A stretch of DNA of 64,000 nt from positions 124,001-188,000 of the forward strand of contig NZ_JAVREK010000002.1 of assembly GCF_031845375.1 (NCBI RefSeq), read 5' to 3'. The position numbers were made by a program, and so were the translations under genes. A model generated the notes under the pieces. It was not told the origin of the DNA. It made no database searches and was given only the letters and a program-made list of their open reading frames with translations. This document shows positions 1 to 7,740 of this stretch, in pieces (the first letter of the stretch is position 1; every line of letters begins with the position of its first letter). The stretch is from Streptomonospora wellingtoniae (GTDB taxonomy: Bacteria > Actinomycetota > Actinomycetes > Streptosporangiales > Streptosporangiaceae).

Positions 1-29
1 GGTCACTGGTTCGAGTCCAGTATCGCCCA
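1..29 (+). tRNA. tRNA 3' end (partial), probably tRNA-Val
   Basis: The window opens inside a tRNA gene. Positions 5-9 (ACTGG) pair with 17-21 (CCAGT) around the T-loop TTCGAGT. The 3' acceptor strand ATCGCCC (22-28) and discriminator A29 follow. The 5' half and anticodon lie outside the window. The GGTC variable loop with the GGGCGAT-type acceptor resembles actinobacterial valine tRNAs, so the amino-acid identity is only a guess. CCA is not fully encoded (the next bases are CCC). Confidence 0.75.
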
Positions 30-60
30 CCCGTGTGATGTCTGCGGGACATCGTGGATG

Positions 61-101
61 AGCCGGGCCCATGTCTGGGGTCCGGCTTTCTGTTTTTGGG
101 G
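61..101 (+). terminator. Rho-independent terminator of the tRNA
   Basis: A 10-bp stem (61-70 with 78-87, one G-T wobble) is followed by a T-rich tail (TTTCTGTTTTT). This is the only T-tailed terminator noticed in the window, about 30 bases after the tRNA. The rest of the interval to 331 holds nothing I can identify. Confidence 0.65.
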
Positions 102-331
102 TGGCCGACCGGTCTGCGGAGCGGCCGCTGATCGCGTGCGGTACCGGCAGTCGGTTCGCGGAGGACTTCGCCTGTTCCGGGCTCGGCGATGACGGTCACG
201 CGGCCCCCTTTCCGGACACCGTCCGCCCCAGACCAGAAGGCGCGCGTGCGTGCCCGGCGCCGCAGATGGCCGACGCACCCCCAGGATGTCCGAATCCAGG
301 CGCCCCGAGCGGGCGGATGCGACTCGTCTGC

Positions 332-751
332 TCAGTCGGAGTCGGGGGCGGGGTGCAGCGCCGATGCGGAGTGGTCGCGCTCTCGGCGGTGCTGCTGCGC
401 CTTGTGGACGGCGCGCTCCCTGGCGCGGTGCGCCCACGAGCGCGCGTACCGCAGCAGCCCTCGTGCCCAGGCGAACTCGGTGGCCAGAATGGCGAGTCCG
501 AGGATGATGCCGGCCACGCCCGGTCCCGGAGTGACGCACATCACGATTCCGGCGAGGAGTACGACCAGGCCCACGGCCGCGACGACCGTCCGCCAGGTCA
601 GGCTGAGTACCGGATGGGCGTGCATGCGCATCCGCCAGATGCGCAGCCGGACGCGGAACCTGCGCCACCGACGTGAGGGCCGACGCGCGCGGGCCATGGG
701 GGATGCCGCCGGGTCCGGGTGGCCAGCGCCGCTCAAGGGGCTCGGAGACAT
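332..751 (-). CDS. PGPGW-family (TIGR02611-like) membrane protein
   Basis: A 139-residue protein with a basic, Arg-rich N-terminus, two hydrophobic segments (about residues 50-70 and 75-95) separated by the signature TPGPGVAG, and a charged C-terminal tail rich in Arg, His and Glu. The PGPG motif between two helices is the hallmark of the PGPGW/TIGR02611 family of small actinobacterial integral membrane proteins, whose function is unknown. The ATG at 751 has only a weak Shine-Dalgarno; an internal Met at residue 19 (MARARR) is an alternative start. It stands alone and points towards the tRNA. Confidence 0.75.
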   Translation of the reverse strand: MSPSPLSGAGHPDPAASPMARARRPSRRWRRFRVRLRIWRMRMHAHPVLSLTWRTVVAAVGLVVLLAGIVMCVTPGPGVAGIILGLAILATEFAWARGLLRYARSWAHRARERAVHKAQQHRRERDHSASALHPAPDSD

Positions 752-902
752 GCGCCTACGATATCCATCGGATCAAGGGCGGGTAACGGGGCCGCCAGAA
801 CAAATCCGAAGCCCTCTACCGGGCGGCTGATGCTGTCATCGCACAACTCCGCGCTCCGCCGCCGCCCGGCGGGGCTGGAGCCGCCGATCCCCGCGCGCCG
901 CA

Positions 903-2096
903 TCAGCCCGCCGCGGGGTCGGCGCCGACCGGCTGCGCGTCCTCATCGACCGGGTCGAGGCCGTAGATCCAGTCGGCGTTGGCCGACTCGGCCCGGCTCA
1001 CCTCCCGCGCCCAGGCCTCGGGCGACCGGTCGCCCTCCGCCCGTAGAGCGTCCAATATGTCCTGGGAGACCGCGTCCAACCGGTCCGTGCGGCGCCGGCG
1101 CAGCCGGGCGTAGCGCTCCAGCGCGTCGCCGGCGGTCAGCGAGGTCGCGCTGCGCAGGCACGCCGCCAGTGCCACGGCGTCCTCGACCGCCTGGTTGGTC
1201 GCCTGAGCGAAGAAGGGGAGCGTGGGGTGGGCCGCGTCGCCCATCAGTGCGACCCTGCCGCACTGCCACACCGGCACGGGGGAGTGGTCGTACACCCCCC
1301 AGACGCCCACCCACTCGGCCGCGGAGACGAGCCCCAGCGCCGACGTGCTCCAGCCGCCGAACGCTGCGGTGAGGTCGCCGATGCGGTCGCGCGAGGTCCA
1401 GGAGTCGGGTTCGCCGGTTCCTGCGGGCACCGTCGCGCTGAAGCTCACCTTCTCTCCGCCGGCGACCGGAAAGCAGGAGATGTAGCGGTCGCCGCCCGTC
1501 CAGATCCGCACGCGCGCCTGCCCGCACACCTCGGGAGCGCTGGCGGCCGGAGCGAGGCCGCGGTAGAGCAGCCGCCGGGCCGGGCGGTAGCGCTCGGTGT
1601 TGAGCAGGCTGCGGATCAGCGAGTTGGCGCCGTCTGCGCCGACGGCGACGTCGCCGTGCACCTGGCGGCCGTCGGCGCAGCGTACGACGACCCCGTCGCT
1701 GTTCTCCAGCAGGTCGGTGACGTAGTGGCCGGTCCGCACGGTGTCGGCGGGGAGGGCGTCGTGCAGGGCGCGGTGCAGGTCGGCCCGAAGCAGGGCCAGA
1801 GTGGGGGCGCCATAGCGCGCGGACAGATCGCCGCCGAGCGGGGAGCGGGCGAGCAGGCGCTCGTCGTCCCAGCGCAGCAGGTCGCGGGACTCGGGGTACA
1901 CGCCGGCGCGCTCAAGGGCCGGACCCAGGTCGAGCTCCCGCAGGGGCCGCAGAGCGTTGGGGGTCAGCTCCACGCCGGCACCGGCCGGGGCCGGGTCGGG
2001 TGCCTGCTCCAGGAGTGTGACGCCGATGCCGTCGCGGACCAGTGCGGCGGCAAGCGTCATCCCGGCTATGCCCGCCCCTACCACCACAACTCGCAC
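903..2096 (-). CDS. FAD-dependent monooxygenase (salicylate hydroxylase-like)
   Basis: A 397-residue class A flavoprotein monooxygenase. It has the N-terminal Rossmann fingerprint GAGIAG (residues 7-12), the mid-protein DG motif (VGADGANS) and the C-terminal GDAAHP flavin-binding motif followed by NQAVEDA. These are the three conserved sites of the PF01494 family, which uses NAD(P)H and O2 to hydroxylate aromatic or polyketide-like substrates. The substrate cannot be read from sequence. The start is GTG at 2096 with GGAGG five bases upstream. It is monocistronic, with no biosynthetic genes beside it. Three phased GGATC repeats lie 80-105 bp upstream. Confidence 0.85.
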   Translation of the reverse strand: MRVVVVGAGIAGMTLAAALVRDGIGVTLLEQAPDPAPAGAGVELTPNALRPLRELDLGPALERAGVYPESRDLLRWDDERLLARSPLGGDLSARYGAPTLALLRADLHRALHDALPADTVRTGHYVTDLLENSDGVVVRCADGRQVHGDVAVGADGANSLIRSLLNTERYRPARRLLYRGLAPAASAPEVCGQARVRIWTGGDRYISCFPVAGGEKVSFSATVPAGTGEPDSWTSRDRIGDLTAAFGGWSTSALGLVSAAEWVGVWGVYDHSPVPVWQCGRVALMGDAAHPTLPFFAQATNQAVEDAVALAACLRSATSLTAGDALERYARLRRRRTDRLDAVSQDILDALRAEGDRSPEAWAREVSRAESANADWIYGLDPVDEDAQPVGADPAAG

Positions 2097-2558
2097 GGGA
2101 TCCTCCGCACCTGACTCGCTTCTGGCCTACCTGCTCCGGCGGGTACATGCCCGCCCGGAAGCCTTGCGGCACCCAATGGATCCTAAACGATCCGACTTGA
2201 TCCGAACATGGTCGGCTCCGATCCCGGGCGGTCGTTTTCGACGGCATCCCCGACCCTGTCGGTGTTCGAGGTCTCCACCCGCCATCCGAAATCGGGCAGA
2301 TCGGACAGGTTGTCAGGGGGCTCTCAGAGGGCACCGATCGGCTGCCCCGGGCCCCGCGAACCGTGCGGCACAGCCGCGGCCGGAGGCGGGCAGCGCGGAG
2401 CCCGCGGCTTGAGGCCAGGCGCATCGCGGGCGGCGAAAAGGCGGGTGATGGGGCGTGGCTGAGCCGATAGCATCGATTGGAGCGGCGCGGGCGGCCCCGA
2501 CTCCCCGCGCACGTCTCAGATCCGCGCGCAAGCGCCGACCAACGTATGAGGAGCCACT
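2097..2558. other. Intergenic region between monooxygenase and thrS
   Basis: This 462-bp divergent promoter region holds three GGATC/GATCC units at exactly 10-bp spacing (2178-2203) and the thrS Shine-Dalgarno AGGAG (2549-2553). I looked for a T-box leader (specifier stem, T-box sequence, terminator) and did not see one. No other feature was recognised. Confidence 0.5.
2178..2203. promoter_or_regulatory. Three 10-bp phased GATCC repeats (candidate operator)
   Basis: GATCC occurs at 2179, 2189 and 2199, a strict 10-bp period, so all copies face the same side of the helix. The first two also form an inverted repeat, GGATC-6-GATCC. It lies 82-107 bp upstream of the monooxygenase start. The regulator is unknown. 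Confidence 0.35.
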
Positions 2559-4532
2559 GTGTCCGTCGTGCCTGAGCTGCGTATCACCCTCGCCGGAGTC
2601 GAGCGTGCGGTGGCGGCTCAGACTACGGCCGGCCAGGCGCTCGAAGCCGACGGGCGGACCGTGGTCGCCGCCCGCGTCAACGGAGAGCTGCGCGACCTCG
2701 CCCACGAGCTCTCCGAGGGCGACGCGGTCGAGCCGGTCGCCGTCGACTCCGACGACGGCCGCGCGATCCTGCGCCACTCGACCGCCCACGTCATGGCCCA
2801 GGCGGTCCAGGAGTTGTTCCCCGAGGCCAAGCTGGGCATCGGCCCGCCCGTCGACAACGGCTTCTACTACGACTTCGACGTGGCCGAGCCCTTCACTCCC
2901 GAGGACCTCAAGCGCATCGAGAAGCGCATGCAGGAGATCGTCAAGCAGGGCCAGCGCTTCGACCGCCGCCCGGTCTCCGACGACGAGGCCCGCGCCGAAC
3001 TCTCCACCGAGCCCTACAAGCTGGAGCTGATCGGCCTCAAGGGCGACGCCGGCGACTCCGCCGAGGGCGCCAACGTCGAGGTCGGCGCCGGAGGGCTGAC
3101 CGTCTACGACAACATCCACCCCAAGACCGGCGAGCTGTGCTGGAAGGACCTGTGCCGGGGCCCGCACCTGCCCACCACCCGGTCCATCCCCGCCTTCAAG
3201 CTGATGCGCTCGGCCGCCGCCTACTGGCGCGGCAACGAGACCAACCCGCAGCTGCAGCGCATCTACGGCACCGCTTGGGAGAACCGCGACGCGCTCAAGG
3301 AGTACCTCGCCTTCCTGGAGGAGGCCGAGAAGCGCGACCACCGCAGGCTGGGTGCCGAGCTGGACCTGTTCTCCTTCCCCGAGGAGCTCGGCTCGGGCCT
3401 GCCGGTGTTCCACCCCAAGGGCGGCGTGATCCGCAAGGAGATGGAGGCCTACTCCCGCCGGCGCCACGAGGAGGCCGGCTACGAGTTCGTCAACACCCCC
3501 CACATCTCCAAGGCGCAGCTGTTCGAGACCTCGGGGCACCTGCCGAACTACAGCGAGGGCATGTTCCCCCCCATGGAGTTCGAGGGGCAGGACTACTACC
3601 TCAAGGCCATGAACTGCCCCATGCACAACCTGATCTTCCGCTCGCGCGGCAGGTCCTACCGCGAGCTGCCGCTCCGGCTGTTCGAGTTCGGCACCGTCTA
3701 CCGCTACGAGAAGTCCGGCGTCGTGCACGGCCTCACCCGCGCCCGCGGATTCACCCAGGACGACTCGCACATCTACTGCACCGTCGAACAGGCCCCCGAC
3801 GAGCTGGACCGCCTGCTCACCTTCGTGCTCGACCTGCTGCGCGACTACGGGCTGAGCGACTTCTACCTGGAGCTGTCCACCCGAGGCGAGTCCGAGAAGT
3901 TCATCGGCGAGCCGGCGGAGTGGGAGGAGGCCACCGAGCTGCTCCGCCAGGCCGCCCAGAAGCAGGGGCTGGACCTGGTCATGGACCCCGGCGGCGCCGC
4001 ATACTACGGGCCCAAGGTCTCGGTGCAGGCCAAGGACGCCATCGGCCGCACCTGGCAGATGTCCACCCTCCAGGTCGATTTGCAGCAGCCGAAGCGCTTC
4101 GAGCTGGAGTACACCGCCTCCGACGGCTCCCGGCAGCGCCCGATCATGATCCACCGCGCCCTTTTCGGCTCGATCGAGCGGTTCTTCGGCGTGCTGCTGG
4201 AGCACTACGCGGGGGCGTTCCCGGCCTGGCTGGCACCGGTCCAGGCGGTGGGCATCCCCATCGCCGACGAGCACGCCCCCTACCTCGGGGGCTTCGTCGA
4301 GCGGCTGCGCGCCGAGGGCGTCCGGGCCGAGGTCGACTCCGGCGACGACCGGATGCAGAAGAAGATCCGCAACGCCCAGAAGCAGAAGGTGCCCTTCATG
4401 CTGCTGGCCGGCGACGACGACATCGCCAAGGGCGCGGTGTCGTTCCGCTACCGCGACGGCTCGCAGAACAACGGCGTGCCGCTGGACGAGGCTGCGGAGG
4501 AGATCGTCCGGGCGGTGCGCGAACGCAGGTAG
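2559..4532 (+). CDS. thrS: Threonyl-tRNA synthetase
   Basis: A 657-residue class II synthetase that charges tRNA-Thr in the cytoplasm. Domains in order: TGS (residues 1-64), editing domain with HSTAH (73-77) and the later CRGPHL zinc-like motif, the class II catalytic core, and the C-terminal anticodon-binding domain. The core zinc ligands are visible as Cys in AMNCPMHN, His in VVHGLTR and His in IMIHRALFG. Motif 2 is the segment RARGFTQDDSHI. It starts at GTG 2559, with AGGAG five bases upstream. It is full length for the family. A strong hairpin follows at 4641-4679. Confidence 0.97.
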   Translation: MSVVPELRITLAGVERAVAAQTTAGQALEADGRTVVAARVNGELRDLAHELSEGDAVEPVAVDSDDGRAILRHSTAHVMAQAVQELFPEAKLGIGPPVDNGFYYDFDVAEPFTPEDLKRIEKRMQEIVKQGQRFDRRPVSDDEARAELSTEPYKLELIGLKGDAGDSAEGANVEVGAGGLTVYDNIHPKTGELCWKDLCRGPHLPTTRSIPAFKLMRSAAAYWRGNETNPQLQRIYGTAWENRDALKEYLAFLEEAEKRDHRRLGAELDLFSFPEELGSGLPVFHPKGGVIRKEMEAYSRRRHEEAGYEFVNTPHISKAQLFETSGHLPNYSEGMFPPMEFEGQDYYLKAMNCPMHNLIFRSRGRSYRELPLRLFEFGTVYRYEKSGVVHGLTRARGFTQDDSHIYCTVEQAPDELDRLLTFVLDLLRDYGLSDFYLELSTRGESEKFIGEPAEWEEATELLRQAAQKQGLDLVMDPGGAAYYGPKVSVQAKDAIGRTWQMSTLQVDLQQPKRFELEYTASDGSRQRPIMIHRALFGSIERFFGVLLEHYAGAFPAWLAPVQAVGIPIADEHAPYLGGFVERLRAEGVRAEVDSGDDRMQKKIRNAQKQKVPFMLLAGDDDIAKGAVSFRYRDGSQNNGVPLDEAAEEIVRAVRERR

Positions 4533-4640
4533 GGCCGACCACGGCCGTCGGGCGCCCCGGCGCCCCGGTGGAGGCGGGGCGGGACGTGTCGCCCGCAGTC
4601 GCAGGTCCATGCGCGACGGCTCCATGAACTCCACATGCAT

Positions 4641-4679
4641 CCGCCCGGGGTGCCCGTGTGGGGCGGGCGCCCCGGGCGG
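4641..4679. terminator. Bidirectional hairpin terminator
   Basis: A 15-bp stem (4641-4655 with 4665-4679, one G-T pair) and a 9-nt loop lie between the convergent thrS and TNT-domain genes. There is no T tail, as is common in actinomycetes. Confidence 0.6.
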
Positions 4680-4688
4680 CGGACGCGC

Positions 4689-5474
4689 TCAGGCCCCCAG
4701 AGCGGCGTCCGGCTCGACGTCGCACTCGCCGGCCGGGCGCTTGTCGAGATAGCCCCACTCGACCATCGCGTGGGCGCCGAGGCTGTCGCGGTCGCCGGCC
4801 TCCTCGACGAGCGCGGGCGTGAGCAGGATCTGGCGGCCTCCGCCGGGCTGCTCGAACGCCGGCGCGATGGGGCCGGTCCGGGCCGTGAACTCCTCGGTCA
4901 CCCGGTAGCAGCGGTAGTTGTGCTCCGGGCCGTCCGGCCAGGTGTTGAGCGAGTCCGGGGGCAGCGACCGCTCGGGGAACGGCGTCCCGGCAGGGGCGAG
5001 GAAGGCGCCGCGGGGCGATCCGAAGCGGTCGACCATCGCGCCGGCGGGGACCGTCTCCTCGTCGCTCTGCGGGCGGCCTCCGCGCAGCGCGAACCCGTCG
5101 TGTGCGGGATAGCGCCAGCGCTCCCAGAGTTCGCCGGTCCCGGTGTCGACACCGGTCTCGCGGTGCTCGGAGAGGAAGGTGACGGGTTCGGCGCCGCCGA
5201 GGCGCTCGTACTCCTCGACGAGCTCGCCGACGACCCCCTCGTCGGGCAGGTCGGCAGGTCCCAGGCGGCGGTCGCCGCACATGTAGCGCTCCCGGTCGGC
5301 CTGGCTGGGCGGCGGCACGAGGGCCGGACAGACATGCTGCGTACTCGCCTTGGCCGACGCGGCGGCGGGAGCGGCCCAGGCGGCGGCCGGAGACGCGGCC
5401 GCCGCGAGCGCCAGGGCGGCCGCCAGAGCGGCGGCTCGTCGGAACCGGTGCGTGTGCTGAAGAGATCGGGGCAT
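4689..5474 (-). CDS. Secreted TNT-domain protein (NAD+ glycohydrolase-like toxin)
   Basis: A 261-residue protein with a Sec-type signal (basic start, Ala-rich core to about residue 40). Residues 115-230 match the TNT fold of the mycobacterial CpnT toxin, which hydrolyses NAD+. Visible family motifs are VDRFGS (Arg150), PERSLPP (Arg169), EHNY (His185) and FEQPGGG (Gln209), corresponding to the Arg/Arg/His/Gln active-site set known for TNT. It lacks CpnT's large channel domain and any ESX/WXG100 or LXG leader, so it would be a free-standing secreted enzyme. No immunity-factor gene is recognisable beside it. Three Cys remain after cleavage. Its substrate and target are inferred from the family. 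Confidence 0.85.
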   Translation of the reverse strand: MPRSLQHTHRFRRAAALAAALALAAAASPAAAWAAPAAASAKASTQHVCPALVPPPSQADRERYMCGDRRLGPADLPDEGVVGELVEEYERLGGAEPVTFLSEHRETGVDTGTGELWERWRYPAHDGFALRGGRPQSDEETVPAGAMVDRFGSPRGAFLAPAGTPFPERSLPPDSLNTWPDGPEHNYRCYRVTEEFTARTGPIAPAFEQPGGGRQILLTPALVEEAGDRDSLGAHAMVEWGYLDKRPAGECDVEPDAALGA

Positions 5475-5735
5475 GGGTGGCGACTCCGTTCTGTGCGGGC
5501 GGCGAGCGTCGGATGCATCGCCGCGGGCGGTTCGGAGTCATTCAACTACAGTGCGTCACTATATGGGGGTGTTTCGTGCGCTGTGCCGCAGGAACGCCGG
5601 CAGTGTGCGTGCCTGATGGCCGGCGCCGATAGTGCAGGTCGGCGGGAGGCGCCGCTGCAGGCGCCGGCGGTCGTGCTCGGTTCCGGCGGCGCGGTCGGCG
5701 CGGCGCCGCCGGGGTCGGGCGCCGGTACCGGCGGC

Positions 5736-6206
5736 CTACCGCTCCTTCGTCGCCCGCTGCTGCTGCCAGCGCTCGATCAGGGCCGGGAACTCGCCGACCA
5801 TGAACGCGTAGAAGTCGCGCATCTCCTCCAGGCGGGAGCGGGCGTAGCCGTCTTCGGAGGTGATCTCGACGCCGTGCCGGGCCATGCGCAGCATCGCCTC
5901 CACGACCTCGTTCTGCCTGCTGAACAGGCGGGCCCAGGCGTCGTCGCGCAGGCGGTAGTGGTCGCGCCGGCTGCCGGCCGCGGGGACGCGCTCCACCAGG
6001 CCGACGGAGGTCAGCATGGTGATCGCGCCGGAGACGGCCCCCGTGCTGACGGCGAGCTCCTCGGTCAGCTCGCCCTGGGTCAGGGTGGGTTGCTCGGCGA
6101 AGATGGCGGCGGCCAGCACGCGCGCCGCCATGCGCTGCATCCCGTGCTCGCTCAGAGTCAGCGCAAGCTGCTCGGCCGTCTCCCGGCGCTCGTCGGCTTC
6201 GGGCAA
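5736..6206 (-). CDS. MarR/GbsR-like transcriptional regulator
   Basis: A 156-residue winged-helix regulator with a central HTH (LTQGELTEELAVSTGAVSGA) and a wing (VERVPAAGSRRDHY), followed by a helical C-terminal dimerisation segment. The best start is TTG at 6206, which has GAGGAGG seven bases upstream; reading further upstream in frame adds only junk. It is divergently paired with the glycosyltransferase at 6391. A perfect 16-bp palindrome in the shared promoter suggests that it controls that gene and itself. This is inference. Confidence 0.8.
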   Translation of the reverse strand: MPEADERRETAEQLALTLSEHGMQRMAARVLAAAIFAEQPTLTQGELTEELAVSTGAVSGAITMLTSVGLVERVPAAGSRRDHYRLRDDAWARLFSRQNEVVEAMLRMARHGVEITSEDGYARSRLEEMRDFYAFMVGEFPALIERWQQQRATKER

Positions 6207-6270
6207 GCCGGTTCCTCCTCGGGGTCTGCGGTGAAGCCCATCATAGCGAACCCTTCGTAGAGTCTGAGTA

Positions 6271-6286
6271 TTCAGAAATTTCTGAA
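6271..6286. promoter_or_regulatory. Perfect 16-bp palindrome, probable regulator operator
   Basis: TTCAGAAATTTCTGAA is exactly self-complementary and lies in the divergent promoter between the MarR/GbsR-like gene and the glycosyltransferase. A possible -10 (TACGGT, 6294-6299) for the glycosyltransferase lies 17 bp after TTCAGA. The A/T-rich palindrome stands out in this GC-rich background. Confidence 0.65.
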
Positions 6287-6390
6287 ATTCTCGTACGGTG
6301 AGAGGGTCGTGGGACCGCCCGGCGGCGCCGGCGCGCCGCGACCGCTCTCTCGGCACCGGCCCATTCCGCCAGCCCGAAGGGAGCCCCACG

Positions 6391-7695
6391 ATGCGGGTCC
6401 TCATCGTCAACCACGGAACGCGCGGCGACGTCCAACCGTTCGCGGCGCTCGCACGGGCCCTGCGCGCGGCAGGGCACGAGCCGCTGCTGGCCGCCGCGGA
6501 GTCGTCGGCCGCCCTGGCGGCCGACCACGGGCTGGCGTTCGCCCCCCTCGACGACGGGCCGGTCCGCATGCTCGACGACACGGAGCTGGTCGCCGACACG
6601 GCCGAATCGGGAAGGCGGGGCGGGCGGCTGCGCGAGGCCGGGGCGATGGTGCGGATCGTGCGCCGAGCCAAGGCCGACATGGTACGGGTGCTGGACGACA
6701 TGGCCGCCGCCGCGGACGGGTTCGCCGACGCCGACGTCGTGGTGCACGGGATGGGCTATCCGGGCCACCACATCGCCGAGTACCTGGGGGTCCCATCCGT
6801 CCCGGTGGCCCTGCAGCCGTTCTGGGTGCCCACGGCGGCCTTTCCCAACCCCATGCTGCCGGTGCCCGTGCCGCGCGCCCTGAACCGGGCGAGCCACCGG
6901 ACCAACACGCTCGTTCTGCGCGCCTACAACGGGACCGTGAACGCCTGGCGCGCGGGGCGCCTGGGCCTGCCCCGGCGCCGCGGCGGGCACGACGCCCTGC
7001 GCCGGCCCGACGGGACGCGGGCGCCGCTGCTGCAGGCCTACAGCCGCCACCTCGTAGGCGACCCCGCCGACTACCCCGATTGGGTGCACACCACCGGCTA
7101 CTGGTTCCTGCCGGCGCCCGCCGACTGGGCTCCGCCGGAGCGGCTCACGGCGTTCCTACAGGCCCAAGAGCCGCCCTTGTTCGCCGGGTTCGGCTCCATG
7201 CCCGGAAGCGACCCCGCCCGGCTGGGCCGGGAGGTCGTCGGCGCGGCGCGGCGCGCCGGAGTCCGTGCGGTGCTCGCGACCGGATGGGGCGGGCTCGCCG
7301 GGGTCGCCGAGGCCGACGACGTCCTCGTCGTACGGGAGGTCCCGCACGACTGGATCCTCCCGCGCGTGTCGGCGGTCCTGCATGCAGGAGGAGCCGGTGC
7401 CGTCGGCGCCGCTCTGGCCGCCGGGCGCCCGCAGATCGTCTGCCCCTTCCACCGGGAGCACCGCTTCTGGGCCGACCGCGTGCACGCCGCCGGCCTCGGC
7501 CCTGAGCCGCTGCCCGCAGCCAGGATCACCGCCGGCGGCCTCGCCGGGCGGATCCGGCAGGCCGCGGACGACGCTGCGGCGGCCGGCCGCGCCCGTGAGA
7601 CGGGGGCGCTGGTGCGCGCCGAGGACGGGACGGCGCCGGCCGTGGCGCTGGTGGAGGCCGAGGTGGCGCGCAGCAGAGCGGTCGGCGGAGCCTAG
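6391..7695 (+). CDS. UGT-type glycosyltransferase (GT1/GT28 fold)
   Basis: A 434-residue GT-B glycosyltransferase. The N-terminal acceptor domain begins MRVLIVNHGTRGDVQPF, the glycine-rich sterol/macrolide UGT signature. The C-terminal donor domain carries HAGGAGAVGAALAAGRPQ and then CPFHREHRFWADRV, matching the donor-binding HxGG...PxxxDQxFW region. Such enzymes move a sugar from a nucleotide sugar to a lipid, sterol or macrolide. Here the family's usual DQ is HR/EH-like, so the donor is uncertain. The start is ATG 6391; in-frame sequence upstream to 6298 is unlikely to be coding. It is probably repressed by the divergent regulator and ends in the hairpin at 7698. Confidence 0.85.
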   Translation: MRVLIVNHGTRGDVQPFAALARALRAAGHEPLLAAAESSAALAADHGLAFAPLDDGPVRMLDDTELVADTAESGRRGGRLREAGAMVRIVRRAKADMVRVLDDMAAAADGFADADVVVHGMGYPGHHIAEYLGVPSVPVALQPFWVPTAAFPNPMLPVPVPRALNRASHRTNTLVLRAYNGTVNAWRAGRLGLPRRRGGHDALRRPDGTRAPLLQAYSRHLVGDPADYPDWVHTTGYWFLPAPADWAPPERLTAFLQAQEPPLFAGFGSMPGSDPARLGREVVGAARRAGVRAVLATGWGGLAGVAEADDVLVVREVPHDWILPRVSAVLHAGGAGAVGAALAAGRPQIVCPFHREHRFWADRVHAAGLGPEPLPAARITAGGLAGRIRQAADDAAAAGRARETGALVRAEDGTAPAVALVEAEVARSRAVGGA

Positions 7696-7697
7696 GA

Positions 7698-7716
7698 GCC
7701 GCACCGCCGGTGCGGC
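7698..7716. terminator. Hairpin terminator between convergent genes
   Basis: GCCGCACC and GGTGCGGC form a perfect 8-bp stem with a 3-nt loop, three bases after the glycosyltransferase stop and 25 bases from the acyl-CoA dehydrogenase stop on the other strand. Confidence 0.5.
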
Positions 7717-7740
7717 AGCCCGCCCATCCGCCCGGCCGCC

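Noticed and set aside
2097..2558. T-box leader for thrS
   Set aside because: No specifier stem, no T-box consensus and no terminator/antiterminator pair were found.
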